NCBI GenBank assembly: GCA_964396055.1
Contig: CAYNDV010000116.1
Coordinates: 1-15,373, forward strand
DNA: 15,373 bases
Direction of reading: 5' to 3'
DNA from: CAYJPV01 sp964396055
Lineage (GTDB): Bacteria; Acidobacteriota; Vicinamibacteria; Vicinamibacterales; JAKQTR01
Below, piece by piece: positions 1 through 7,220 of this stretch. Numbering within the stretch: position 1 is the stretch's first letter; each line of letters begins with the position of its first letter. The translations under genes were made by a program, and so were the position numbers. The notes below the pieces were generated by a model. That model searched no databases, had not been told where the DNA came from, and worked only from the letters and a program-made list of their open reading frames with translations.

Positions 1-2
1 CG

Positions 3-176
3 CTGCTGAAGGCCCGCCTCGGCTACGAGGTGTGCAGCGCCATCGCCCGCGAGAGTTTCGAGTCGGGTCGGCCCCTGCGGGCGATCGTCGTCGAGGAGCG
101 CCGCCTGCTCACCGGGCCGGAGTGGGACGCCCTCTTCTCGTTCGACAACCTCGTCAACCCCGACGCGGCGCGGTAG
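3..176 (+). CDS. Aspartate ammonia-lyase/fumarase superfamily protein, C-terminal fragment
   Basis: The window opens inside this gene; only the last 57 codons are visible, ending at TAG 174-176. The peptide contains GYE, then an IARES segment, SGRPLRAIVVEE, a LLTGPEWDALFS segment and a final NLVNP. This matches the C-terminal domain of class II fumarases and aspartases (family pattern GYE..xxIAKEAL..G..VRELVLE..LLTEEELDEIL.PENM). The resemblance to aspartase is somewhat closer than to fumarase (REIVLE-like segment rather than a fumarase A-type tail). Such enzymes are cytosolic homotetramers that eliminate ammonia from aspartate or water from malate to give fumarate. The catalytic regions lie upstream of the window, so the exact reaction cannot be assigned. 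The gene converges with the kinase gene that ends at 217. Confidence 0.75.
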   Translation: MLKARLGYEVCSAIARESFESGRPLRAIVVEERRLLTGPEWDALFSFDNLVNPDAAR

Positions 177-200
177 CTCCGCCCGCCGGTCTCGAGCCCT

Positions 201-214
201 GGCCGGCGCCGGCC
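201..214. terminator. GC-rich palindrome between convergent genes (possible bidirectional terminator)
   Basis: A perfect 14-base palindrome (GGCCGGC followed by GCCGGCC) sits in the 40-base gap between the lyase stop and the kinase stop. It could form a short hairpin on either transcript. There is no following U-tract, and such GC palindromes are common at this base composition, so terminator function is a guess from location. Confidence 0.25.
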
Positions 215-216
215 GG

Positions 217-3141
217 TCAGGCGTCGCCGCGGTCGATCGCGCGCCGCACCGCCAGGCCGATGGTCTCGAGCGTGAACGGCTTGCGGACGTACTGGCCGGC
301 GCCTTCGGCCTGCGCGGCCGCGACGCGCTCGGACTCGGAGTAGCCGCTGGCGATGATCACGGCCTGCGCCGGCCGGATCGCGCGGATGCGCCGGAACGTC
401 TCGAGGCCGTCCATGCCCGCCGGCATCACCATGTCGAGCACCACCAGGTCCACCGTCCGCTCCCGCAGGAACGCGACGGCCTGCTCTCCGCTCGACGCGG
501 TGGCGACGTCGTAGCCCAGCTTGCCCAGCATCCGCACGGCGATCGTCAACTGCTCGGGCACGTCGTCGACGACGAGGACGCGCTCGGTGCCGACGTAGTC
601 CTGCAGCACCACGTCCTTGCCGGCACCGTCGGGTTCGCGCCGCGTGACCGGGAAGTACAGGTCGAACCGCGTGCCCTCCCCTTCGCGGCTCTGCACGTCG
701 AGGTACCCGCCGTGGTCCTTGACGGTGCTCCAGACCACGGCCATCCCGAGCCCCGACCCGCTGCGGCCGAGCTTCTTCTTGCTGTAGAACGGCTCGAAGA
801 TCCGCGGCAGGTGTTCGGCCGCGATACCGACGCCATCGTCGACGATGCTCACCTGCACGTACTCGCCCTCGGGGACCCGCTCGAAGCCCGGCCGGTCCTC
901 GTCGAGATAGCGGTTCGCGGTGGCCAGGCAGATGCGGCCGCCGGCCGGCATCGCCTCGGCGGCGTTGGTCACCATGTTCATCAACGCCTTGGACAGGTGG
1001 ACCTCTGAGCCGAGCGTGTTCATCAGGGCCGGCGCCAGGTCGGATTCGCACCGCACGCGGGGGTGGAGTTCCTGCAGCTTCTGGCACTCCGGCGACGCCA
1101 GGTACGCCGTGATGACGCGGTTGAGGTTGACGACCTCGTGGGTGCGCACGCCGCGGCGGGCGATGGTCAGCATGTCCTGCACGATGGCCGCCGCCCGCTG
1201 GCCCGACCGCTGGATGCTCTCGAGGTTCTCCCGCATCGGGCTGTCGGGCGGCAGATCCAGCAGCAGCAGTTCCGGGTACCCGACCAGCGCGCCGAGGATG
1301 TTGTTCAGGTCGTGCGCCACGCCGGCCGCCAGCGTGCCCATCGCCTCCATCTGCCGCGCGCGGACCAGCTGCGCCTCGAGCCGCCGCCGCTCGTCCACGT
1401 CGCGCGCGATGCCCTGGGTGCCGGCGAAGGACGCGGGGCCCGGCCCGGTCCCCGTGTAGATGCCCTCGGCGGACACGCTGAAATACCGGGGCCCGCCGTC
1501 GTCGCCGGCGCCGCCGGGCAGGAGCAGCCGCACCTCGAGATCGCGCGTGGCCCTCGGCATCCGGCGGCGTTCGTTGACGCGATACGTGGCGGCCGGCCGG
1601 TCGTCCGGGGCCACGAGGTCCAGGATCGGCCGGCCGATCAGGCGCTCGGGCGCCACCCGGTACTTCGACACGGCCGGGCTGATGAACGTGATCCGGCCGG
1701 CTGCGTCCAGCCGGAAGACGATGTCCGGGATTGTCTCGAGGATGGAACTGAGCTCCTGCTCGCTGCGCCGCATCAGCACGAGGGCGTCGGACGTGCGCCG
1801 CCGCGCGTCCCGCTGCCGCATCCAGGCGGCGACCGCGAGCAGCGCGCCGCCGTTGATGACGACCACGCCCGCCGGCAGCACCGGCGACGCCAGCAGGCCG
1901 GCGCCGCGCACCAGCGCCATGCTGCCGCCCCACAAGGCTGCGAGCGCCAGGCCGCAGCCCAGCAGGATGACGGTGGCAGGGAGGTTGGTGACGGCGAAGC
2001 CCGCGACAAGGGCCAGCGCCAGCGCGGTCGCGAGCTCGGCCCCGACCAGGGCGTCGGGGCGGCGGACCCAGTCGCGCGCCAGGATCGTCTCCGCCAGCTG
2101 CGCGTGAATCTCGGCGGCCGGCCGCGCGGCGCCGGCCGGTGTCCGGTACGTCGGTGCCACGCCGGTGGCGCTCACCCCGACAAACACGATCCGCCCGCGG
2201 AACGGTTCGCCCGACACCCGGCCGGCCAGCACGTCGTCCGCCGACACGCGCGGCACACCGGGCTCGCCCTCGCGGAACCGGATGCGGAGACGCCCCTCGA
2301 GGTCCAGCGGGATGGAGGTGTCGCCCACGATCAGGTGCGGCTGCGCGCCGGCGGCCGCATCAAGGCGGACCGCGCGCGCGCCCTCCGCCCGCATCACCGC
2401 CGCCAGCGACAGGCTCGGGAGCAGGCCGCCGCTGTACCGGACGATGAGCGGCAGACGCCGGAGCCGGCCATCGGCGTCGACATGCCCGTTCACGAAGCCC
2501 GAGGTTCCGGCGGCGGCGGCAAGAACCGGAAGCGTGCAGATGGCGCCCGCGGCGTCTGCCAGCCGCAGCGGCGCGCCGCCGGCCGGCAGCCGGAGCACCG
2601 CCGGGAGGGGTGGGAGCGCGCAGGCGGGATCCCGGCCCGCGGGCCCGTCGAACAACAGGTGCTGGGCCACGACGAACGGGCCGCGCGACAGCGCCTGGGC
2701 CAGGACGCGGTCGTTGTCCTGCACCGCGCGTTGGTCGGTCGGCAGGTCGATTTCGAGGCCGAACTCGCGCGCCATCGCGTCGCGCACGGCGGCCAGAGAG
2801 GTCCGGTCCGGTTCGGCCAGCACGACGTCCAGCGCGATGCTGCGCGCGCCGCCCTGCGCAACGGCCTCCAGCAGCCGCGCCAGGCGGTACCGCGGCCACG
2901 GCCACTGGCCGCGCGCGGCGAGTGACGCCTCGTCGATGTCCACCACCACCACGGCGCGGGACGGGCCATCGGCGGCTGGCGCGGCCGCGAGCCAGTCGGT
3001 GAGACGGAGTTCGAACGTGTCGAGCAGGAAGGGCCGGCCCAGGTACACCAGGGTCCACCCGGCAGCCAGCACCAGGCTCAACACGACCGCAAGCGCGGTG
3101 GCGGAGACAGCCGGACGCCTACCGGACCACCACCTCGACAC
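217..3141 (-). CDS. CHASE2-PAS hybrid sensor histidine kinase with C-terminal receiver
   Basis: Predicted inner-membrane hybrid kinase of about 974 residues. In order: one membrane segment (about 13-34); a large extracytoplasmic CHASE2 domain (about 35-385, with VVVVDIDEASLAARG, WPWPR and a late FVGVSATG strand); three membrane segments (about 388-475); a PAS domain (about 465-580); a HisKA dimerisation helix with phospho-acceptor His610 in GVAHDLNNI; an HATPase_c domain with N-box MNMVTNAAEAM (about 722), VDDGVGI and GSGLGM (about 790); and a receiver domain (from about 854) with acidic pair VVDD, phospho-acceptor Asp903 in LDMVMP and Lys in RKPF. All catalytic motifs are intact. The frame is open up to 3243, but the leading residues there are antisense-like Arg/Pro sequence. 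GTG at 3141 places the first membrane helix near the N-terminus and overlaps the OmpA gene by 23 bases, suggesting translational coupling. No DNA-binding output domain is present, so a phosphotransfer partner or separate regulator probably lies elsewhere. The start is less certain than the domain assignment. Confidence 0.93.
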   Translation of the reverse strand: MSRWWSGRRPAVSATALAVVLSLVLAAGWTLVYLGRPFLLDTFELRLTDWLAAAPAADGPSRAVVVVDIDEASLAARGQWPWPRYRLARLLEAVAQGGARSIALDVVLAEPDRTSLAAVRDAMAREFGLEIDLPTDQRAVQDNDRVLAQALSRGPFVVAQHLLFDGPAGRDPACALPPLPAVLRLPAGGAPLRLADAAGAICTLPVLAAAAGTSGFVNGHVDADGRLRRLPLIVRYSGGLLPSLSLAAVMRAEGARAVRLDAAAGAQPHLIVGDTSIPLDLEGRLRIRFREGEPGVPRVSADDVLAGRVSGEPFRGRIVFVGVSATGVAPTYRTPAGAARPAAEIHAQLAETILARDWVRRPDALVGAELATALALALVAGFAVTNLPATVILLGCGLALAALWGGSMALVRGAGLLASPVLPAGVVVINGGALLAVAAWMRQRDARRRTSDALVLMRRSEQELSSILETIPDIVFRLDAAGRITFISPAVSKYRVAPERLIGRPILDLVAPDDRPAATYRVNERRRMPRATRDLEVRLLLPGGAGDDGGPRYFSVSAEGIYTGTGPGPASFAGTQGIARDVDERRRLEAQLVRARQMEAMGTLAAGVAHDLNNILGALVGYPELLLLDLPPDSPMRENLESIQRSGQRAAAIVQDMLTIARRGVRTHEVVNLNRVITAYLASPECQKLQELHPRVRCESDLAPALMNTLGSEVHLSKALMNMVTNAAEAMPAGGRICLATANRYLDEDRPGFERVPEGEYVQVSIVDDGVGIAAEHLPRIFEPFYSKKKLGRSGSGLGMAVVWSTVKDHGGYLDVQSREGEGTRFDLYFPVTRREPDGAGKDVVLQDYVGTERVLVVDDVPEQLTIAVRMLGKLGYDVATASSGEQAVAFLRERTVDLVVLDMVMPAGMDGLETFRRIRAIRPAQAVIIASGYSESERVAAAQAEGAGQYVRKPFTLETIGLAVRRAIDRGDA

Positions 3142-3766
3142 GGCGGTTCCGTTCTTCCTTGACGTTGTCACCGGTCGGCACCAGCGGGTTGGTCTCACCG
3201 TGAGAGGTGACCTGGATGGACGCCACGGCGACGCCCCGGGCAACGAGCAGGTCCCTCACGGCCTCGGCCCGGCGTGTCGACAGCGCGACGTTGTACGCCG
3301 CGTTGCCCGACGTGTCGGAATGGCCCACCACCGACACCACTTCGGACACCCGGTCGCGGATGGCGGCCACAATCTCGTCCAGCCGTCCCGCCGACTCGGG
3401 CGTCAGGTCCGTCGCGTCGGACGCGAAGTGCAGGACGAAGTGCACCGGCGCCAGCGGCCGCACCGCCAGCGCACGGCCGAAGACCCGGGTGATGTCCGCG
3501 TCGGCCATCGGCGCCGGCGGCGCGGGCGCGGTCGTCGCACCGCCCACCGCCGTGAAGTGGCTGGCGGTGTCGATGTCGACCGACCCTGCGTCGTTCGACA
3601 CGGTGATGCCGCCCGCCGAGCCGTCGGGCGACGCCGCGAGCCCGATCAGCACCGGCGGCGGCGCGGCCACCTGCACCGGCTTCGGCGCGCAGGCGGCCGT
3701 CGTCAGGCCGACCGCCACGCCCGCCACCAGGACCAGACCTGCCAGGATTGTCCTCATGACACCCAT
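3119..3766 (-). CDS. OmpA-family peptidoglycan-binding lipoprotein
   Basis: Predicted 215-residue envelope lipoprotein. A hydrophobic signal (about 5-22) ends in LTTAAC, so Cys26 is the likely lipidated residue, although the lipobox is not ideal (Thr at -3). A Pro/Ala-rich region of about 80 residues follows. The C-terminal OmpA domain (about 105-215) shows the family signature for diaminopimelate binding: GHSDTSG, YNVALSTRRAEAV and a final NRRVEVVV strand. OmpA domains anchor a protein to the peptidoglycan. The ATG at 3766 was chosen because a strong purine-rich ribosome-binding site (3773-3780) lies 6 bases upstream; an in-frame ATG at 3757 is an alternative. The gene lies 26 bases after the FecR-domain gene and overlaps the kinase start, so all three are probably co-transcribed. 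It may tether the sensing complex to the cell wall; that role is inferred. Confidence 0.9.
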   Translation of the reverse strand: MGVMRTILAGLVLVAGVAVGLTTAACAPKPVQVAAPPPVLIGLAASPDGSAGGITVSNDAGSVDIDTASHFTAVGGATTAPAPPAPMADADITRVFGRALAVRPLAPVHFVLHFASDATDLTPESAGRLDEIVAAIRDRVSEVVSVVGHSDTSGNAAYNVALSTRRAEAVRDLLVARGVAVASIQVTSHGETNPLVPTGDNVKEERNRRVEVVVR

Positions 3767-3772
3767 CGGCCG

Positions 3773-3780
3773 CCTCCCCC
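3773..3780 (-). promoter_or_regulatory. Ribosome-binding site of the OmpA lipoprotein gene
   Basis: GGGGGAGG on the minus strand, 6 bases before ATG 3766. It decides between ATG 3766 and the in-frame ATG 3757 and excludes the longer open frame that runs antiparallel through the FecR gene. Confidence 0.6.
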
Positions 3781-3792
3781 TGGGAACCGTCC

Positions 3793-4236
3793 CTACGGCA
3801 CGCTGATCAGCACATGAGTCCCACGCAGGGCCACCGTCGCCGTCGGGGCCACCAGCCGCACGGACGACGGCGACAGCTTGGCAATCTGCCCGGAGATGAA
3901 ACTCATCGTCCCGCGGAGGATGCGCGCGACAAACGAGAGTTTCTGCCCGAGCGGATCGAACAGGTAGTCGTCCACGGCCACCTCCGTCTCCGGGCCGAGC
4001 GACACGATCGTGTCGTCGGAAAAGACGATGCCGATGGCGCCGTCGGGACCCGTCTTCACGACGTCCCCCTGTTCGACACGGAAACCCTTCACGGCCGGGA
4101 TGGACTGCCCGGCACGAACAATGACGGGACCGCCTTCGGTGGTCTTCACCAGTCCGGTGAACGAGGCGGCCGACGCGCCGGCGGGAACGGCAGCCACGGC
4201 TGACGCGCACAGGAACGCGACAACGACGAGTCTCAT
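3793..4236 (-). CDS. Exported FecR-domain protein
   Basis: Predicted 147-residue periplasmic or surface protein. A cleavable signal peptide occupies about residues 1-24 (hydrophobic VVVAFLCASAVAAV, then AGASA|A). The rest is one FecR domain: a GDVVKTGPDGAIGIVFSDDT segment, LGPETEV, LRGTMSFISG, and a closing APTATVALRGTHVLI. That last pattern (T.tavaavRGT) is the most conserved part of the family. Here the domain stands alone, without the cytoplasmic anti-sigma part of classical FecR, as in stand-alone FecR proteins encoded next to CHASE2 sensors. The start is ATG 4236, preceded by GGAGG at 6 bases; an in-frame TTG at 4242 would overlap that site and is unlikely. It is the first gene of the operon. 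Its ligand is unknown, and a role as sensory partner of the CHASE2 domain is inferred from context. Confidence 0.88.
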   Translation of the reverse strand: MRLVVVAFLCASAVAAVPAGASAASFTGLVKTTEGGPVIVRAGQSIPAVKGFRVEQGDVVKTGPDGAIGIVFSDDTIVSLGPETEVAVDDYLFDPLGQKLSFVARILRGTMSFISGQIAKLSPSSVRLVAPTATVALRGTHVLISVP

Positions 4237-4242
4237 CGGCAA

Positions 4243-4247
4243 CCTCC
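4243..4247 (-). promoter_or_regulatory. Ribosome-binding site of the FecR-domain gene
   Basis: GGAGG on the minus strand, 6 bases before ATG 4236. It decides the start against the in-frame TTG at 4242. Confidence 0.55.
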
Positions 4248-4269
4248 AGGCGGGTCCGAGGCTGCCGCA

Positions 4270-4298
4270 ACGCTAACATCAGGCGGCAGGTCGGTCAA
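4270..4298 (-). promoter_or_regulatory. Candidate sigma-70-type promoter for the fecR-ompA-kinase operon
   Basis: On the minus strand TTGACC (4298-4293) is followed after 17 bases by TAGCGT (4275-4270). This would start transcription near 4263 and leave a leader of roughly 27 bases before ATG 4236. The -35 is close to consensus and the -10 is weak. It is supported by position at the head of the three-gene set and by lower GC than its surroundings. Confidence 0.4.
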
Positions 4299-4307
4299 TC
4301 ACCCGCC

Positions 4308-4333
4308 TCGCGGCGCCGGCTCGCGGCGCCGGC
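4308..4333. repeat. 13-base tandem duplication in the divergent promoter region
   Basis: TCGCGGCGCCGGC occurs twice head to tail (4308-4320 and 4321-4333). Each copy contains the GGCGCC palindrome. It lies between the candidate promoters of the fecR operon and the TIM-barrel gene, where a regulator could bind, but it may simply be replication slippage. Confidence 0.6.
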
Positions 4334-4359
4334 GGCGGGCCCGCACGGCGGCCAGGCGG

Positions 4360-4365
4360 TATGAT
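4360..4365 (+). promoter_or_regulatory. Candidate -10 element for the TIM-barrel gene
   Basis: TATGAT (4360-4365) stands out in a very GC-rich stretch, 26 bases before ATG 4392. No convincing -35 is seen 17 bases upstream. It would give a leader of about 20 bases carrying the GAGGAG ribosome-binding site at 4380-4385. Confidence 0.35.
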
Positions 4366-4391
4366 GACGCCGTCCACGTGAGGAGTCGTCC

Positions 4392-5309
4392 ATGCCCACA
4401 CCGCTGCCCCGACGCGATTTCGTGACCGCCGCCCTGACCGCCGCCGCGTGTGCGGCCACCGCCACCCCGTCAGCCGGCCTCGAGGCCGCACAGGGCCGCG
4501 TGTCGCGCACGAGCGGCACCAGGGTCCGCATCGGCCTCAACGCCTACACCTTCAACGAGCCCCTGCGCGCCGGCACGATGACGCTCGACGACGTCATCGA
4601 CTACTGCGCCGTCCAGGGCCTCGACGGCCTCGACGCCACCGGGTACTACTTCCCCGGCTACCCGAAGGTGCCGGACGACGCGTACCTGTACCGGTTGAAG
4701 CGGCGCGCCTTCGTCAACGGCGTCACGATCACCGGCACCGGGGTGCGCAACGACTTCGCGGTGGCCGACGCGGCGGCGCGCGCCCGCGACGTGCAGATGG
4801 TGAAGGACTGGATCGAGGCCGCCGCGAAACTCGGCGCCACCGTCGTGCGGATCTTCTCGGGCCTGAAGGTGCCCGACGGCGGCACCTTCGAGCGCACCCT
4901 CGAGTGGATGGTGCCCGACATCCAGGCCTGCGTCGAGCACGGTCGCCGCCACGGCGTCATCGTCGGCCTGCAGAACCACCACGACTTCGTGAAGACGGCC
5001 GCCGAGACCATCCGCATCGTCGAGGCCGTGAACGCCGAGTGGTTCGGCGTGATCCTCGACGTCGGCAGCCTGCGGACGAACGACCCGTACGAGGAGATCG
5101 AGCGGCTGCTGCCCTACGCGGTGACGTGGCAGCTGAAGGAGAACGTCTGGTACGGCGCGAAGGAGGTGCCGACCGACATCGGCCGGATCAGGGCCCTCGT
5201 CGACCGGGCCGGCTACCGCGGGTTCCTGCCGATTGAGACGCTGGGACCGGGCGATCCGAAGGCGAAGCTGGCGCGGTTCCTGCCTGAGGTCCGCCGGCAC
5301 TTTGCCTGA
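4392..5309 (+). CDS. Tat-exported sugar phosphate isomerase/epimerase-like TIM-barrel protein
   Basis: Predicted 305-residue protein of the xylose-isomerase-like TIM-barrel superfamily (AP_endonuc_2 fold). The N-terminus has a twin-arginine signal (PRRDFVTAA, then an Ala-rich hydrophobic stretch), so the folded protein probably acts in the periplasm. The barrel begins near residue 45 (RIGLNAYTFNE). Likely active-site positions are in LQNHHDF, VILDVGSL, WQLKEN and PIETLGPGDP, the places where family members hold divalent-metal ligands (Glu/Asn, Asp, His/Lys, Glu). GAGGAG at 4380-4385 lies 6 bases before the ATG. Family members isomerise or epimerise sugars or their keto derivatives, and the superfamily also includes lyases and hydrolases acting on 3-keto-glycosides; the exact substrate is not readable. 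The gene is divergent from the fecR operon and converges with the MBL fusion gene, 18 bases away. Confidence 0.85.
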   Translation: MPTPLPRRDFVTAALTAAACAATATPSAGLEAAQGRVSRTSGTRVRIGLNAYTFNEPLRAGTMTLDDVIDYCAVQGLDGLDATGYYFPGYPKVPDDAYLYRLKRRAFVNGVTITGTGVRNDFAVADAAARARDVQMVKDWIEAAAKLGATVVRIFSGLKVPDGGTFERTLEWMVPDIQACVEHGRRHGVIVGLQNHHDFVKTAAETIRIVEAVNAEWFGVILDVGSLRTNDPYEEIERLLPYAVTWQLKENVWYGAKEVPTDIGRIRALVDRAGYRGFLPIETLGPGDPKAKLARFLPEVRRHFA

Positions 5310-5327
5310 TCCGGGGGATCCGCCCGC

Positions 5328-7115
5328 CTACTTGCGCGGGCCCTGTTTGAGCCCGTCCAGCACTCGGGGAATCAGCGCGTCCACGGGCAGGAACTCGAGC
5401 AGGCTCAGTTGCGCCTTGTAGGGCTTCAACACGTCGGCCTTGGCGATCTGCTCGGCCGTCTGCCCCGAGGCCGCAGCCTGCTTCACGATCTCGATCATGG
5501 CCGCGAGCGTGTCGCGGTACGCCCGCACGCCGGCGGCGTCGAGATCCTTCCCGTGCCCGCTCACGAAGGTGGTGTCGGCCGGGAACACGTCGAGCACATC
5601 GTCGAGAAACGCCAGGTAAGGCGCGAGGACTGGCACGGCGGGGACGCACTCCGACAGGAGCAGGTCGCCCATGGCCACCACCTTCTCGGCCGGGAACCAC
5701 ACCATCAGGTCGGCATCGGAGTGCAGGCCGGGCCGGTGGATGATCCGGACTTCCTTGTCGCCGACACGCAGGGTGTAGGGCGCGGGCAGCGTGCGGCCGG
5801 TCCGCCCCTTCAGGGGCTCGGTGCCGCGCGTGAACGGCGGCGGCGCCGTGCCCGCCGCCAGCGTGGCGGCCGTGATCACGGCGGCCGGCGAGGGCGCGAG
5901 CGCGTTGCCCGTCACGTGGTCGCCGTGGCCGTGCGTGCTCACGACCCAGCGGATGCCGCCCGTCGCCCCGCCGGTGACCGCCGCGCGCAGGGCGTCGACG
6001 GCACGCGTGGAAAACCCGGTGTCGACCACCACTGCGCCTTCGCTCGTGGCACAGGCCACGACGTTGTTCATCATGCCCCAGGGGAACGTCACCCGGCGCA
6101 GGGCCGGCGTGATCGCCCGGACGTCGAAGGTGAGCGGCGTGAACCGGGCGCCGCGCGCCTGCAGCCACGCCACCATCGCCGGCTGGTCGTACTCGAAGGC
6201 CAGGTCCATCGGCGTGCCGCCGTGCCGCGTCACGGCGTTCGGGTCGGCCCCGCGGCTCAGCAGCAGCTCGGCGGCGGCCTGCTGGCCGTACATCGCCGCG
6301 GCGTGCATCGGCGTGGGCCCGTTCGGCGCCCGGAAGTTCACGGCGGCCGGATCCGCGTCGATGAGCTGGCGCAGACGCGCGAGGTTGCCGGTGGCTGCGG
6401 CCTGGTTGATCGTCTGCGTGCTCGGCGGCGGCGGCGGCGCCGGAGCCGTGGGGGTGACGCGCAGGTTGGCAAATGCCCCGTCCGACGCGTTGCCGACGAA
6501 CAGGCCCACGCCGCCGCTTTTCGCCGCGCCCAGATCCTCGACCGAGAGGCTGGGTGTGGCGGCGCCGTTCACGAACACCTCCACGCGGCCGCCGGCGAGC
6601 ACGATGCGCGCGTGGAACCAGCCGTTGGGGTCGGGCGCCGGGTCGAGGGCACGTTCGAACTGACCGGTTCGCTCCGCCCGCAGGCGCTGCCAGGTGTACA
6701 CGGGATGCGAGACGTACTGCACGGCGTGCGACCGTTGCTCAGGGGTCGCGGCCCGGAAGTTGAACGGCCGGAAGTACACCGCGTCGAACGTGGTCCAGTC
6801 CACGGCGTGGAAGACCACGCCGAGGAAGCTCTGCTGGGCCACGTCCCTGCCCTTCAGGTCCACCTCGATCACGCCGTCGCCCAGCAGGAGCCCGTCCACC
6901 AGGACGCCGCCGTCGCCGGGCCGGGCGTTGAGGCGCGCAACGGTCCGGCCGTCCTCGGCCGCGGCCGTCAGCGTCCGGTTGTGCACCTGCGCGCCTTTCC
7001 CGGCGGCCAGGGCGGCCAGGTCGGGCGTGACGGGGGGACCGACCTGGGCTGGGGCGGCTGCCGCGACGCAAACGAGCGCGCACGCCGCCGGGAGTATCCG
7101 GTGGATCCTCAGCAT
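5328..7115 (-). CDS. Exported concanavalin-like (DUF1080-like)-ankyrin-metallo-beta-lactamase fusion protein
   Basis: Predicted 595-residue exported protein with three modules. A signal peptide (about 1-23, ending APAQ) is followed by a beta-sandwich of about 200 residues resembling DUF1080/LamG domains (GVIEVDLKG, FLGVVFHAVDW, YVYFRPFN-like strand, GRVEVFVNG, GGVGLFVGN). A Pro-rich linker (APPPPPS) leads to ankyrin repeats (about 243-330; TPMHAAAMYGQQAAAELLLSRGAD is the clearest copy). The C-terminal part (about 340-595) is a metallo-beta-lactamase domain with the metal motif HGHGDH at residues 395-400, a later His in PGLHSDADL, Asp in AMGDLL and His in SGHGKD, so all expected zinc or iron ligands are present. 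ATG 7115 has GAGGA 5 bases upstream; the frame extends to 7268 only through non-coding repeat sequence. It probably hydrolyses a small ester, lactone or similar substrate outside the cytoplasm. The sandwich may bind carbohydrate. The substrate is unknown. Confidence 0.88.
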   Translation of the reverse strand: MLRIHRILPAACALVCVAAAAPAQVGPPVTPDLAALAAGKGAQVHNRTLTAAAEDGRTVARLNARPGDGGVLVDGLLLGDGVIEVDLKGRDVAQQSFLGVVFHAVDWTTFDAVYFRPFNFRAATPEQRSHAVQYVSHPVYTWQRLRAERTGQFERALDPAPDPNGWFHARIVLAGGRVEVFVNGAATPSLSVEDLGAAKSGGVGLFVGNASDGAFANLRVTPTAPAPPPPPSTQTINQAAATGNLARLRQLIDADPAAVNFRAPNGPTPMHAAAMYGQQAAAELLLSRGADPNAVTRHGGTPMDLAFEYDQPAMVAWLQARGARFTPLTFDVRAITPALRRVTFPWGMMNNVVACATSEGAVVVDTGFSTRAVDALRAAVTGGATGGIRWVVSTHGHGDHVTGNALAPSPAAVITAATLAAGTAPPPFTRGTEPLKGRTGRTLPAPYTLRVGDKEVRIIHRPGLHSDADLMVWFPAEKVVAMGDLLLSECVPAVPVLAPYLAFLDDVLDVFPADTTFVSGHGKDLDAAGVRAYRDTLAAMIEIVKQAAASGQTAEQIAKADVLKPYKAQLSLLEFLPVDALIPRVLDGLKQGPRK

Positions 7116-7120
7116 GGTAG

Positions 7121-7125
7121 TCCTC
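7121..7125 (-). promoter_or_regulatory. Ribosome-binding site of the MBL fusion gene
   Basis: GAGGA on the minus strand, 5 bases before ATG 7115. It sets the start so that a signal peptide is the N-terminus, instead of a longer frame through the REP-like element. Confidence 0.55.
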
Positions 7126-7192
7126 GCGTGGCTCCGGGGGCGCCGGCGGCCTGCCGGCGGTCTGCTGGTATTAGACGCGGGACGCGGCCGGG

Positions 7193-7201
7193 AGTCCTTA
7201 C
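7193..7201 (-). promoter_or_regulatory. GTAAGGACT element upstream of the MBL fusion gene
   Basis: Read on the minus strand, GTAAGGACT is followed after four bases by GCCGC and then GTCCC, and 17 bases after the nonamer by TCTAATAC, the most AT-rich hexamer region of this gap (TAATAC at 7173-7168). The same GTAAGGACT-N4-GCCGC arrangement occurs at 15187-15179 upstream of the TonB receptor gene. It may be a promoter or operator shared by the two genes. This is inferred from two copies only. Confidence 0.3.
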
Positions 7202-7220
7202 AATTTGATTCGGAAGCACA

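Noticed and set aside
1063..2925. Long open frame on the plus strand opposite the kinase gene
   Set aside because: It is an antisense shadow produced by GC-rich codon use. Its translation is Arg/Gly/His-rich low-complexity sequence with no domain, while the opposite strand encodes clear CHASE2, PAS and kinase motifs.
217..3141. Possible orphan anti-sigma/sigma system suggested by FecR
   Set aside because: No ECF sigma factor gene is in the window, and the FecR protein lacks a cytoplasmic anti-sigma region, so classical FecI/FecR signalling is not supported.
3767..4279. Upstream extension of the OmpA frame through the FecR gene
   Set aside because: The extension overlaps the FecR coding sequence in another frame, has no signal peptide and no family similarity. 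The strong ribosome-binding site and lipoprotein signal place the start at 3766.
5308..5320. GATCC-GGG-GGATC stem in the gap between convergent genes
   Set aside because: A five-base stem with a three-base loop and no T-tract is too weak to call a terminator.
6421..6450. GGC trinucleotide run
   Set aside because: It encodes the proline-rich linker between the sandwich and ankyrin domains of the MBL fusion, an ordinary interdomain spacer.
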